Origin: Gammaproteobacteria bacterium
GTDB taxonomy: Bacteria; Pseudomonadota; Gammaproteobacteria; Steroidobacterales; Foliamicaceae
DNA length: 64,000 bases
Direction: 5' to 3'
NCBI GenBank assembly: GCA_026707445.1
Contig: JAPOWV010000007.1
Coordinates: forward strand, 1 to 64,000
Shown here: positions 49,562-58,378 of the stretch, piece by piece
How the letters are laid out: the number at the start of each line of letters is the position of its first letter
Numbering within the stretch: position 1 is the stretch's first letter
Notes under the pieces: generated by a model
What the model saw: the letters and a program-made list of their open reading frames with translations, nothing else
What the model was told of the DNA's origin: nothing
The model's database searches: none
Position numbers and translations under genes: made by a program

Positions 49562-52203
49562 AGGCCGCCGAGATCCGCACCGCGTTCGTGGAGTTCTTCG
49601 AACGGCATGATCATCGTCATCTGCACGGATCGCCGCTCGTTCCGCACAACGACCCCACGCTGCTGTTCACCAACTCCGGGATGGTGCAGTTCAAGGACAT
49701 CTTTCTCGGCCGCGAGCCGCCTCCATATCCGCGCGCCGTGACTGTGCAGCGCTGCCTGAGGGCCGGCGGCAAGCACAACGACCTGGAAAACGTGGGCTAC
49801 ACGGCCCGCCATCACACCTTCTTCGAGATGCTGGGCAACTTCAGCTTCGGCGACTACTTCAAGCGGCAGGCGGTCCGCCTGGCCTGGAATTTCGTCACCA
49901 GGGACCTGGGCCTGCCGGAGGAGAAGCTTCTCGTCACCATCTACGAGGACGATGACGAGGCGGCCCGATGCTGGGGGGAGGAGGCCGGGCTCCAGGAATC
50001 GCGGATCATCCGGCTCGGCGGGTCCGGCAACTTCTGGTCGATGGGCGATACCGGCCCCTGCGGCCCCTGCTCGGAGATCTTCTACGACCACGGCCCGGAC
50101 GTGGCCGGCGGCCCGCCGGGCAGCGCGGAGGAGGAAGGCGACCGCTTCGTGGAGATCTGGAACCTCGTGTTCATGCAATACGACCGCGACGCCGAAGGCA
50201 ATCTCACCGACCTGCCGAAGCCCTCGGTCGATACCGGAATGGGACTGGAGCGCACCGCCGCCGTGTTGCAGGGCGTCGGCAGCAACTACGAAATCGACCT
50301 GTTCCGCGACCTCATTGCCGCGGCCGCCGAAATCACGGGCACGGATGATCCTGAGTCCAACTCGCTTAAGGTCATCGCCGATCACGCCCGCGCCGCGACT
50401 TTTCTCGTCAGCGACGGCGTTTTTCCGTCCAACGAGGGACGGGGTTACGTGCTGCGCCGCATCATTCGGCGCGCGCTGCGCCACGGCCACGACCTCGGCG
50501 TCGGCGATGCCTTCCTCTACCGGATGGTGGAACCCATTGAAGAGGCAATGGGCGTGGCCTTTCCGGAACTGGCGGAATCGCGCGAGCTCGCCGAGCGGGT
50601 GCTGCGTTCCGAGGAAGAGCGGTTCGCGGCGACGCTGGAGCAGGGCATGCGCTACATGAACCGGACTCTGGAGGACGTGCGCGACGGGGTGATTCCCGGC
50701 GAAAAGGCCTTCGTCCTGTACGACACCTATGGTTTCCCCGTTGACCTCACCGCCGATATCGCGCGCGGCCGAGGCCTTTCCGTGGATATGCCGGGTTACG
50801 ATGCCGCGATGGCCAGACAGCGCGAGCGATCCCGCAGGTCTTCCGGCATGAGCGCGCAACAGGACGAATTTCCAGAGAGTGGGGGCACTGCCCCCACGGC
50901 CGTGCCGCCCTCGGTTTTCCCCGCGAGCGAGTTTACGGGGTATGAGCGTCTGGAGAATCCGGCGCGCGTGATCGGAATCCGGATCGGCGGCGAGGCGACA
51001 GAGCAGGTGAAGAAAGGCAAAACCGCCGAAGTGGTGCTGGACCGCACGCCGTTCTACGCCGAAAGCGGCGGACAGGTGGGCGACACGGGTGTCCTGGCCG
51101 GGAAAGGACTGCGCTTCGAGGTCAAGGACACGCAGCAGACATCGGCAGGACGCGCGCACATCGGCGTGGTTGCCCAGGGGACCCTGAGCGTGGGCGACGA
51201 CGTGACCGCCACGGTAGACGCCGGGCGCCGCCGGGACATCGTACTGAACCATTCGGCCACGCACCTGATGAACGCGGCGCTGCGCAAGGTGCTGGGGAAG
51301 CACGTGGCGCAAAAGGGCTCCCTGGTGGCGCCGGACCGCCTGCGGTTCGATTTCTCGCATTTCGAGGCCGTTTCGCCGGAAGACCTGGAGCGCATCGAGG
51401 ACGAAGTCAACGAGCAGATTCGCGCCAACGAGCCCGCCGTCACTACCGAAATGCCGATGGATGAGGCGATCGAGGCCGGCGCGCTGTCGATGGCCGGTGA
51501 AGACTATGCGGAGCAGGTCCGGGTGCTGAAGCTGGGCGATTACTCGATGGAACTGTGTGGCGGCACGCATGTGGGCCGTACCGGGGACATCGGGCTGTTC
51601 GCCATCGTGTCGGAGTCCTCCGTTGCCGCCGGCGTGCGCCGTATCGAGGCGCTCACCGGCGCCGGGGCTTTCGAGTGGGTGCGGAACCTGCGCCACCGAA
51701 TGGGCCGGCTCGCCGGATTGCTCAAGGGCGGCGCCGACGATTCGGAAGAAAAACTGAAGGCGCTGATGAAACGCGCCAGGGAACTCGAGAAGAACCTCGC
51801 GCAAGCGCGCGCGCGCCTGGCCGAGGGGGGTGGTTCGGGGACTGTGCCCGTCACGCAAGTCGCGGGAATAAACCTGATCGCCCTGCAGCTCGATGGCGAC
51901 GCCGATATGGACACGATGCGCGGCGCGGTCGACCGCTACCGGGAACGATACGAGCCGGCGGTGGTGGTTCTTGGCGCGCGCGATGGCGGCAAGGCGCGGA
52001 TCGTCGCCGGCGTGAGCAGGGACATTCGCGAAAGTGTGCCGGCGCGCGACCTGGCGCGGGTAGTCGCGGAACAATTGGGCGGCAAGGGAGGCGGGCGGGC
52101 CGACTTTGCGCAAGGCGGCGGGCCAGACGGAAAGGAACTTGAGCGGGCGCTTGAAGGCGTGCCGGACTGGCTGGCGGAGCGCCTCGGGGAAACCTCCAGC
52201 TAA
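49558..52203 (+). CDS. alaS: Alanyl-tRNA synthetase
   Basis: Charges tRNA-Ala and edits mischarged Ser/Gly. A class II core (FVEFFERHDHRHLHGSPLVP, FTNSGMVQFKDIFLG) is followed by the editing domain with zinc ligands NHSATHLM (about 564) and CGGTH (about 667). A coiled coil and a C-terminal DHHA1 domain (GGKGGGRADFAQGGG) end the protein. Length 881 aa, near E. coli (876). A short palindrome at 50879-50897 sits in a variable loop between core and editing domain (residues about 441-447). GTG start overlaps recX. Confidence 0.97.
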   Translation: MKAAEIRTAFVEFFERHDHRHLHGSPLVPHNDPTLLFTNSGMVQFKDIFLGREPPPYPRAVTVQRCLRAGGKHNDLENVGYTARHHTFFEMLGNFSFGDYFKRQAVRLAWNFVTRDLGLPEEKLLVTIYEDDDEAARCWGEEAGLQESRIIRLGGSGNFWSMGDTGPCGPCSEIFYDHGPDVAGGPPGSAEEEGDRFVEIWNLVFMQYDRDAEGNLTDLPKPSVDTGMGLERTAAVLQGVGSNYEIDLFRDLIAAAAEITGTDDPESNSLKVIADHARAATFLVSDGVFPSNEGRGYVLRRIIRRALRHGHDLGVGDAFLYRMVEPIEEAMGVAFPELAESRELAERVLRSEEERFAATLEQGMRYMNRTLEDVRDGVIPGEKAFVLYDTYGFPVDLTADIARGRGLSVDMPGYDAAMARQRERSRRSSGMSAQQDEFPESGGTAPTAVPPSVFPASEFTGYERLENPARVIGIRIGGEATEQVKKGKTAEVVLDRTPFYAESGGQVGDTGVLAGKGLRFEVKDTQQTSAGRAHIGVVAQGTLSVGDDVTATVDAGRRRDIVLNHSATHLMNAALRKVLGKHVAQKGSLVAPDRLRFDFSHFEAVSPEDLERIEDEVNEQIRANEPAVTTEMPMDEAIEAGALSMAGEDYAEQVRVLKLGDYSMELCGGTHVGRTGDIGLFAIVSESSVAAGVRRIEALTGAGAFEWVRNLRHRMGRLAGLLKGGADDSEEKLKALMKRARELEKNLAQARARLAEGGGSGTVPVTQVAGINLIALQLDGDADMDTMRGAVDRYRERYEPAVVVLGARDGGKARIVAGVSRDIRESVPARDLARVVAEQLGGKGGGRADFAQGGGPDGKELERALEGVPDWLAERLGETSS
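50879..50897. repeat. 19-bp perfect palindrome inside alaS
   Basis: GTGGGGGC (50879-50886) and GCCCCCAC (50890-50897) around a 3-nt ACT loop, coding for part of a Gly/Thr/Pro-rich loop. It may be a remnant of a small palindromic insert. Confidence 0.4.
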
Positions 52204-52258
52204 CGATTGCCGGCCTTCCGCCAATACAATTGGGCTGTTTCGGCCCGGATCTAATGAC

Positions 52259-53401
52259 ATGAGCCTGCTGCGGGATCAACCCAGTTTCACGCTGGGCGTA
52301 GAGGAGGAATATCTCCTGGTGGACGCGGAAACACTCGAGTTGGCGGTGGACCCGCCGGCCGGATTCATGCCCGCCTGCCAGGAACAGGTCACCGGGCAGG
52401 TCGTCAACGAACTCATGCGGGCGCAGGTGGAGACCGCAACCAAGGTCTGCGCCGACGTGGCCGAGGTGCGCCGGGAACTGACCCGGCAGCGGCGCGAGAT
52501 CAACGCGGTGGCCGAGCAATTCGGGATGCGGATCATCGCCGCTTCCACGCATCCGTCGGCGCTGTGGCGCGACCAGAAGCAGACCCCGTCGCAGCGCTAC
52601 GTTGCGCTGCAGAAGGAAATGCAGGCCACCGCCCGCCGCATGCTGATTTGCGGCATGCACGTGCACGTAGGCATCGAGGACAAGGACCTGCGCGTGGACC
52701 TGATGAACCAGTTCCGCTATTTCCTGCCGCATTTGCTCGCTCTCAGCAGCTCATCGCCGTTCTGGGAGGGCGACGATACCGGCCTGAGCAGCTTTCGGCT
52801 GACCATCTTCTCCGGTTTGCCGCGTACCGGCCTTCCGGAAGAGTTCAACGGCTGGAGCGATTACGAGCGCCACATCGAGACCCTGGTTCAGGCCAATGTC
52901 ATCGAGGATTCCTCGATGATCTGGTGGGACGTGCGGCCCAGCGCACGCTTTCCGACGCTGGAGACGCGCATTTTCGACCTCTGCACTTTCGTCGAGGACA
53001 CGGTATGCATGACGGCATTCACGGTCTGCCTGGTCCGCATGCTGTGGCGCCTGCGGGTCAGCAACAGCCGTTGGCGCAGCTACAACCTGCTGCTTCTGGA
53101 GGAAAACCGCTGGCGGGCGATGCGTTACGGGCCGACCGACAGCCTGCTCGACTTCGGCAGGGGCACGATGGTGCCGTTTTCCGACTTGCTGGACGAACTG
53201 ATCACGATGATTCGCCACGACGCGGAATTCTTTGATTGCAAGCAGGAAATCGAACACGCGCGCACGATTCTCGAGCGCGGCACCAGCGCCAGCCTGCAAC
53301 TGGCCGCTTATCGCCAGGCCCTGGATGAAGGAGCCAGCGAACAGGAAGCGCTGCGCGAGGTCGTGCGCTTCCTGGTCGATGCCACGATGGATGGCTGCTG
53401 A
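52259..53401 (+). CDS. Carboxylate-amine ligase of the GCS2/YbdK family
   Basis: A 380-aa enzyme related to plant/alphaproteobacterial glutamate-cysteine ligase. Motifs: FTLGVEEEYLLVDAETLEL at the start, HPSALWRDQ, GMHVHVGIED (about 140) and WWDVRPSARFPTLETRIFD (about 225). E. coli YbdK has weak glutamate-cysteine ligase activity in vitro. Whether this gene is a main glutathione-synthesis enzyme here cannot be told. The frame is open to 52106 inside alaS, but ATG 52259 gives the family start; TACAAT about 35 bp upstream may be a -10. It overlaps dusA by 11 bp. Confidence 0.87.
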   Translation: MSLLRDQPSFTLGVEEEYLLVDAETLELAVDPPAGFMPACQEQVTGQVVNELMRAQVETATKVCADVAEVRRELTRQRREINAVAEQFGMRIIAASTHPSALWRDQKQTPSQRYVALQKEMQATARRMLICGMHVHVGIEDKDLRVDLMNQFRYFLPHLLALSSSSPFWEGDDTGLSSFRLTIFSGLPRTGLPEEFNGWSDYERHIETLVQANVIEDSSMIWWDVRPSARFPTLETRIFDLCTFVEDTVCMTAFTVCLVRMLWRLRVSNSRWRSYNLLLLEENRWRAMRYGPTDSLLDFGRGTMVPFSDLLDELITMIRHDAEFFDCKQEIEHARTILERGTSASLQLAAYRQALDEGASEQEALREVVRFLVDATMDGC

Positions 53402-54380
53402 TTCGTCATTGTTCCCAGCCGCCTGCCGGGTTTCGGTGGCACCTATGATGCAGCGCACCGACCGGCACTGCCGCTATTTCCATCGGCTGCTGGCGCCGGG
53501 CATCGGCCTGTATACGGAAATGGTCCATGCGCAGGCCGTAATCCATTCCAACGACGGGCGCTTTCTGAAGCATCATCCCGCCGAGCGCCCCCTCGCTCTG
53601 CAACTCGGAGGCAGCGACCCCGAAACGCTGGCCGAAGCGACGGCGCTTGCCACGCAGGCGGGCTTTGACGAGATCAACCTGAACGTGGGCTGCCCCAGTT
53701 CCCGCGTCAAGGCCGGCCGTTTCGGCGCCTGCCTGATGCATGAACCGGAACGCGTGGCCGATTGCGTACGCGCGATGCGCGGGCGGGCCGGGGGCCGGCC
53801 CGTCACGGTCAAGACCCGCATCGGGACCAATCACCGCCCGAAGTTTTCGCATCTCCTGGCGTTCGCGCGGGCGATGCAGGAAGCGGGAGTCGCGGCCCTG
53901 ATCGTGCACGCCCGCATCGCCGTGCTTGAGGGCCTGTCACCCAAAGAGAACCGCAACGTGCCGCCCCTGCGTTACGAGTTCGTTTACCGGCTGAAGCAGG
54001 CCATGCCGGACCTGCCCATCGTCATCAACGGCGGCGTATGCGCAAACAGCGAGATTGCTTCGCACCTGCAATGCGTCGACGGCGTGATGCTTGGCCGTGC
54101 CGCCTACTCCAATCCCTGGCTCCTCACCGCGCTGCCCGGCGCGTCGCGGCAGCGGAGGACCCGGATCCAGGTCGTTGCGGCCATGGTGGAATACGCCCAG
54201 AGCGAGGAACAGAATGGAACAAGGCTCGGTGCAATCACGCGGCACATGGCGGGCCTTTATTCGGGCAAGCCCGGCGCCGGAGCCTGGCGACGGGCGCTGG
54301 CGCGGCATGTATCGGCGCCCGCAAGCGAAGCACGAATACTGCTTGACTGCGTTCCGGATCGTTTGCGCTACGCTGCCTGA
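53391..54380 (+). CDS. dusA: tRNA-dihydrouridine(20/20a) synthase DusA
   Basis: Reduces uridines 20 and 20a of tRNA with FMN and NADPH. CRVSVAPMMQRTDRHCRYF starts the TIM barrel, followed by LYTEMV and LALQLGGSDP. NLNVGCPSSRV holds the catalytic Cys, then VTVKTRIG, HAR and LSPKENRNVPPL. The RTDRHCRYFHRLL and LSPKENR patterns separate DusA from DusB/C. Length 329 aa. ATG 53391 lies 11 bp inside the preceding gene. It converges on pckG, with 15 bp between stops. Confidence 0.93.
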   Translation: MAADSSLFPAACRVSVAPMMQRTDRHCRYFHRLLAPGIGLYTEMVHAQAVIHSNDGRFLKHHPAERPLALQLGGSDPETLAEATALATQAGFDEINLNVGCPSSRVKAGRFGACLMHEPERVADCVRAMRGRAGGRPVTVKTRIGTNHRPKFSHLLAFARAMQEAGVAALIVHARIAVLEGLSPKENRNVPPLRYEFVYRLKQAMPDLPIVINGGVCANSEIASHLQCVDGVMLGRAAYSNPWLLTALPGASRQRRTRIQVVAAMVEYAQSEEQNGTRLGAITRHMAGLYSGKPGAGAWRRALARHVSAPASEARILLDCVPDRLRYAA

Positions 54381-54395
54381 AGCGGCACTGTCAGG

Positions 54396-56138
54396 TCAAC
54401 CCAAGGCGGCGGCTACGCGGGCGCGTTCGGCGGCGAGTTCGGCGGGTACGCGGTCGCCGTACTGGGCGAGGTACTCGGCGATTTTCCTCATTTCCTCGCG
54501 CCAGCCTTCCGTATCCACGTCGAGCAGACCTTCCAGGGCCTCGGGAGCGATATCGAGTCCCTGAAGGTTGAGGTCCTTGCGCCGCGGCAGATTGCCCACC
54601 GGCGTCTCGCGAGCATCGGCCCGTCCCTTGCACCGGTCGAGAATCCACTGGAGCACACGCAGGTTTTCGCCGAATCCGGGCCAGAGGTATTTGCCCGCTT
54701 CGTCCTGCCGGAACCAGTTGACGTGATAGATCCCGGGCAGCCTGTCGCTGCGGCCGCCGAAACTCAGCCAGTGCTTCCAGTAGTCGGCGAAGTTGTAGCC
54801 GCAAAACGGCTTCATGGCCATCGGGTCGCGCCGCAGTCCGTTGTCGGAATCGCTGGATGCCGCCGTGGATTCCGAGGCCATGGCGGCGCCCATCAGCACG
54901 CCGTGGCGCCAGTCGCGCGCCTCCATGACCAGCGGCGCCAGCCGTGCGCGGCGCCCGCCGAAGATCAGCGCGGATATGGGCACGCCCGCCGCGTGTTCGG
55001 CCATCGGCGAATAGCTGGGGTTGCATTGCGCCGAGACGGTGAAGCGGGAGTTGGGATGCGCGGCCTTTTCTCCGCTCCTGATCGGCTCCCCCTTCCAGTT
55101 CAGCACCGGGACGCCGAACTTGCGGCCTTCCCACCACGGCTCCTTTTCGCTGCTCAGCCCCACATTGGTGAAGATCGCGTCCCGCTGCAGCATCTCGAAG
55201 GCGTTGTTGTTGGTGTCGCGGTTGGTGCCGGGCACGACGCCGAAATAGCCGGCCTCCGGGTTGATGGCGCGCATCACGCCGTCGTCGTCGAGATGCAGCC
55301 AGGCGATATCGTCGCCGACGGTCCGGACCTGCCATCCGGGAAACTGCTCCGGCGGAATCAGCATCGCCAGGTTGGTCTTGCCGCAGGCCGAGGGAAAGGC
55401 AGCCGCGACATACTGCTTCTCGCCCGCCGGATTCTCGATCTCCACAATGAGCATGTGCTCCGCCAGCCAGCCCTCCTGGCGCGCCTGCCAGCTTGCGATG
55501 CGCAGGGCGTGACATTTCTTGCCCAGCAGCGCATTGCCGCCATAGCCGGAACCGTAGCTCCGAATACTCAACTCTTCCGGGAAATGCATGATGTAGCGCC
55601 GCTCGGGATCGAGTTCGCCGATCGAGTGCATCCCCTTTACGAACGTGCCCTCTCGCTCGATCCGCTCAAGCGCCTTTGCGCCCATGCGTGTCATCAGGTA
55701 CATGTTCACCGCGACGTAGGCGCTGTCCGTGACCTCGATCCCGCAGCGCGCATACGGCGAGTTGATCGGCCCCATGCAGTACGGAATCACGTACATCACG
55801 CGCCCCCGCATGCAGTCCTGGAACAGCCCGTCCAGCAGCCGATGCGCCTCGTCCGGCGCCATCCAGTTGTTGTTGGGGCCTGCGTCCTCGCGATCCGCGG
55901 TGCAGATGAACGTGAGGTTCTCAACCCGGGCCACGTCGGACGGATCGGAGCGGTGCAGGTAGCAATCCTCGAACTGCCCGTCGTTTATGGGAATCAGCCC
56001 GCCGTCGCGCACCAGTCCCGCTACGAGGGCGTCGTATTCCTCCCGGGAGCCGTCGCACCAGTGGACGCGGTCGGGCCGCGTAAGGCGAGCAACCTCCTCC
56101 ACCCACTGACGGGCGCTGGAAGCAGTATTGGGAATCAC
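54396..56138 (-). CDS. pckG: Phosphoenolpyruvate carboxykinase (GTP)
   Basis: Converts oxaloacetate and GTP to phosphoenolpyruvate, the first committed step of gluconeogenesis. The GTP-type signature FPSACGKTNLAM (P-loop near 253) is present. RTVGDDIAWLHLDDDG, the substrate-binding SYGSGYGGNALLGKKC and NWFRQDEAGKYLWPGFGEN also match. Length 580 aa, close to the usual 600. E. coli and many proteobacteria use the unrelated ATP-type PckA instead. The start is GTG 56138, 2 bp from a perfect 14-bp palindrome. Confidence 0.96.
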   Translation of the reverse strand: MIPNTASSARQWVEEVARLTRPDRVHWCDGSREEYDALVAGLVRDGGLIPINDGQFEDCYLHRSDPSDVARVENLTFICTADREDAGPNNNWMAPDEAHRLLDGLFQDCMRGRVMYVIPYCMGPINSPYARCGIEVTDSAYVAVNMYLMTRMGAKALERIEREGTFVKGMHSIGELDPERRYIMHFPEELSIRSYGSGYGGNALLGKKCHALRIASWQARQEGWLAEHMLIVEIENPAGEKQYVAAAFPSACGKTNLAMLIPPEQFPGWQVRTVGDDIAWLHLDDDGVMRAINPEAGYFGVVPGTNRDTNNNAFEMLQRDAIFTNVGLSSEKEPWWEGRKFGVPVLNWKGEPIRSGEKAAHPNSRFTVSAQCNPSYSPMAEHAAGVPISALIFGGRRARLAPLVMEARDWRHGVLMGAAMASESTAASSDSDNGLRRDPMAMKPFCGYNFADYWKHWLSFGGRSDRLPGIYHVNWFRQDEAGKYLWPGFGENLRVLQWILDRCKGRADARETPVGNLPRRKDLNLQGLDIAPEALEGLLDVDTEGWREEMRKIAEYLAQYGDRVPAELAAERARVAAALG

Positions 56139-56140
56139 TC

Positions 56141-56154
56141 CGGTTATGTAACCG
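56141..56154. promoter_or_regulatory. 14-bp palindrome just upstream of pckG
   Basis: CGGTTATGTAACCG, with 6-bp perfect arms and a 2-bp centre, lies 2 bp before the pckG GTG. It occupies the place where a ribosome binding site is expected and could be an operator or a translation-blocking hairpin. A minus-strand TATATT (56177-56182) upstream may be the pckG -10. Confidence 0.4.
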
Positions 56155-56318
56155 TTCGGCGCGTGAAGAGCGCAAGAATATACGATTTACGCCCCCGAGT
56201 GGGCGCCTACGGCGATATTTTTGGCTTCAGACACTAAACAGCCGGAGCGGATGAACCGTCGCCGGATTCACTCGTAGCGAGCAAGTCAAATGGGGAATGA
56301 TCCTGTGGCGTACGATGC

Positions 56319-56347
56319 TTGACATATTACGCGGCGCATACTAGCGT
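56319..56347 (+). promoter_or_regulatory. Candidate promoter of the higBA pair
   Basis: A perfect -35 TTGACA (56319-56324) is followed after 17 bp by TAGCGT, a weak -10. Transcription would start at about the GTG of higB, so the toxin mRNA might be leaderless. TACGC (56328-56332) and GCGTA form an 11-bp-spaced dyad across the promoter, a candidate site for HigA autorepression. Confidence 0.45.
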
Positions 56348-56353
56348 AGCCGT

Positions 56354-56641
56354 GTGATCCAGTCGTATGCCGACGGCGCGACCCGGCGGTTGTTTGAGGA
56401 TGATCGGCGTCGCGGCTTTCGCGGCCTCGACTACGAGCGGGCGCTTATGCTGCTCGACGCGCTTGATGCGGCAACTTCGCTTGCCGCCCTGCGGGCCTTA
56501 CGGGCAACCCGCCTTCATGCGCTCAAGGAACCTCGCAAGGGCCACTGGGCGATGGTCGTTAACGCACGTTGGCGCATCACCTTCAGGTTTCGTGGAGGCG
56601 ACGCCGGCCAGGTCAGAATCGAGGACTATCACAAAGGCTGA
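56354..56641 (+). CDS. higB: HigB/RelE-family toxin
   Basis: A small (95 aa) ribosome-dependent mRNA endonuclease of the HigB type. DATSLAALRALRATRLHALKEPRKGHWAM is followed by VNARWRITFRF and EDYHKG. The LH-LK--RKG-W---VN--WRITF pattern is diagnostic of the family. GTG start. It lies 14 bp before its antitoxin, with the toxin first, as is usual for higBA. This is the clearest accessory gene pair in the window, between pckG and radA. Confidence 0.9.
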   Translation: MIQSYADGATRRLFEDDRRRGFRGLDYERALMLLDALDAATSLAALRALRATRLHALKEPRKGHWAMVVNARWRITFRFRGGDAGQVRIEDYHKG

Positions 56642-56655
56642 ATGGAGAGTCCACT

Positions 56656-56955
56656 ATGCCAAGATTAAGAACACATCCGGGGCGCGTCTTGAAGGCCGAG
56701 CTGGCGGCGCGGGACATGAGCGCAAACAAGCTGGCGTTGGCGCTGCGCGTTCCCGCTAACCGGATCACGGCAATCCTGCGTGGGGAGCGCGCCGTTACGG
56801 CGGAGACGGCGGTGCGCCTGGGGCGCTTTCTGGGCACCGGCGCCGCATTCTGGATGAACCTTCAAGCATTGCATGACATCTCAGTGGTTGAGACCAGGCA
56901 GGGAGAGGCCATCGAGCGAGAATTAGCAGGCGTGCTTGGCACCGGTTCAGCCTGA
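56656..56955 (+). CDS. higA: HigA-family antitoxin (XRE helix-turn-helix)
   Basis: A 99-aa partner of the HigB toxin that neutralises it and represses its promoter. It has HPGRVLKAELAARDMSANKLALALRVP (helix-turn-helix), ILRGERAVTAETAVRLGRFLG, and the family hallmark FWMNLQALHDI. ATG 56656 has GGAG 7 nt upstream. Confidence 0.92.
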   Translation: MPRLRTHPGRVLKAELAARDMSANKLALALRVPANRITAILRGERAVTAETAVRLGRFLGTGAAFWMNLQALHDISVVETRQGEAIERELAGVLGTGSA

Positions 56956-56986
56956 TGCACATTCACATGCGCGGCGCGCGAATGCA

Positions 56987-58345
56987 GTGAAGAACGCGTT
57001 GTACTTTTGCTCTGAATGCGGGGCGGAGAGCCTCAAGTGGCAGGGGCAATGCGGCGCCTGCGGCGCGTGGAACACGCTGCGCGAGGCGCCCGCCGCACCT
57101 GCGCGCACAGGAGGTAAATCCCGCAAGCCCACCGCCGCCGAGGTCGTGCCACTGAATGAAGTGGCCGCGCAGCCGGGCCAGCGCATGCCCACGGGACTGG
57201 CCGAGTTCGACCGGGTCCTGGGCGGCGGCCTGGTGAAGGGCTCGGTCGTGTTGCTCGGCGGCGATCCAGGGATCGGCAAGTCAACCATTCTGCTGCAGGT
57301 GGCCGGCGGCAATCCGGCAAGCGCGCAAACGCTGTATGTGAGCGGCGAAGAGTCGCTGGAGCAGCTTTCCCTGCGCTCGCGACGCCTCGGGCTGGCCGAC
57401 GCCGGAGTGCGCGCCATCGCCGAGACGTCCCTGGATGCCGTGCTTGCGGCGGTCGAGGCGGAACGCCCTGCATGGCTGATCATCGATTCCGTGCAGACCC
57501 TGAGCCTGAACGAGGTCAATTCCGCGCCCGGCTCGCCGGTGCAACTGCGCGAATGCACAGCCGCCCTGGTGCGTCTGGCCAAGACCCGTGGAATCGCCGT
57601 CACCCTGGTGGGTCACGTGACCAAGGAGGGCCAGATCGCCGGGCCGCGCATGCTGGAGCACATGGTGGACGTGGTGCTTTATTTCGAAAGCGAATCCGGC
57701 AGCCGGTTCCGCGTGCTGCGGTCGGTCAAGAACCGCTTCGGCGCGGTCAACGAGCTGGGCGTGTTCGTCATGGATTCCGCGGGGCTGAAGCAGGTGCGCA
57801 ATCCCTCGGCGATCTTTCTGACCGGCCGCCAGGCCGGCGCGCCAGGCAGCGCCGTTACGGCCTGCCATGAAGGCAGCCGGCCGATGCTGCTGGAAGTCCA
57901 GGCGCTGGTGTCCGACGCCGGCGCCGGCATGGCCCGCCGGGTCAGCCCCGGGATGGACCACAATCGCCTGGCCATGCTGATGGCCGTCCTGGCGCGGCAT
58001 TCGGGCGTTGCGGCCTACGACCGGGACGTGTTCGTGAACTTCGTCGGCGGCCTGCGGGTTTCGGAAACCGCGGCCGATCTTGCGGTGGCGGCGGCGGTAT
58101 GGTCGAGCGTGCGCAACCAGGCCCTGCCGGACGGCCTGGTGTTGTTCGGGGAACTCGGGCTTTCCGGCGAGGTTCGCCCCGCCCCCTACGGCGAGGAGCG
58201 CCTGCGCGAAGCGGCCAAACTCGGCTTCAGGCGCGCCGTGATCCCCGCGGCGAACCGCCCGCGCAAGCCGATAAAGGGCATGAAGGTCACCAGCGTAAAA
58301 CGCCTGGACGAAGCGCTGGAAGCCCTTGCGCAACCCGCCGCCTAA
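56987..58345 (+). CDS. radA: DNA repair protein RadA
   Basis: A hexameric helicase that extends D-loops in recombination and processes branched DNA. It has an N-terminal zinc finger CSEC...CGAC (about 8-28), a RecA-like ATPase with GGDPGIGKST (about 92), the KNRFG motif (about 247), and a C-terminal Lon-like domain (LFGELGLSGEVRP). Length 452 aa. GTG 56987 gives VKNALYFCSECG, the standard start; an upstream TTG at 56936 overlaps higA and is less likely. The 31-bp gap to higA leaves little room for its own promoter. Confidence 0.94.
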   Translation: MKNALYFCSECGAESLKWQGQCGACGAWNTLREAPAAPARTGGKSRKPTAAEVVPLNEVAAQPGQRMPTGLAEFDRVLGGGLVKGSVVLLGGDPGIGKSTILLQVAGGNPASAQTLYVSGEESLEQLSLRSRRLGLADAGVRAIAETSLDAVLAAVEAERPAWLIIDSVQTLSLNEVNSAPGSPVQLRECTAALVRLAKTRGIAVTLVGHVTKEGQIAGPRMLEHMVDVVLYFESESGSRFRVLRSVKNRFGAVNELGVFVMDSAGLKQVRNPSAIFLTGRQAGAPGSAVTACHEGSRPMLLEVQALVSDAGAGMARRVSPGMDHNRLAMLMAVLARHSGVAAYDRDVFVNFVGGLRVSETAADLAVAAAVWSSVRNQALPDGLVLFGELGLSGEVRPAPYGEERLREAAKLGFRRAVIPAANRPRKPIKGMKVTSVKRLDEALEALAQPAA

Positions 58346-58378
58346 AAATCGCGGCGGACGGTCGCAGAGACGCGGGGC

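Noticed and set aside
51830..51860. GGTTCGGGGACTGTGCCCG stretch in alaS as a third palindromic insert
   Set aside because: Only a 4-bp stem pairs, and the protein length around it matches other AlaRS, so no insert is evident.
54376..54395. CCTGA...TCAGG as a terminator between dusA and pckG
   Set aside because: The stem is only 5 bp with a 10-nt loop and no T tract.
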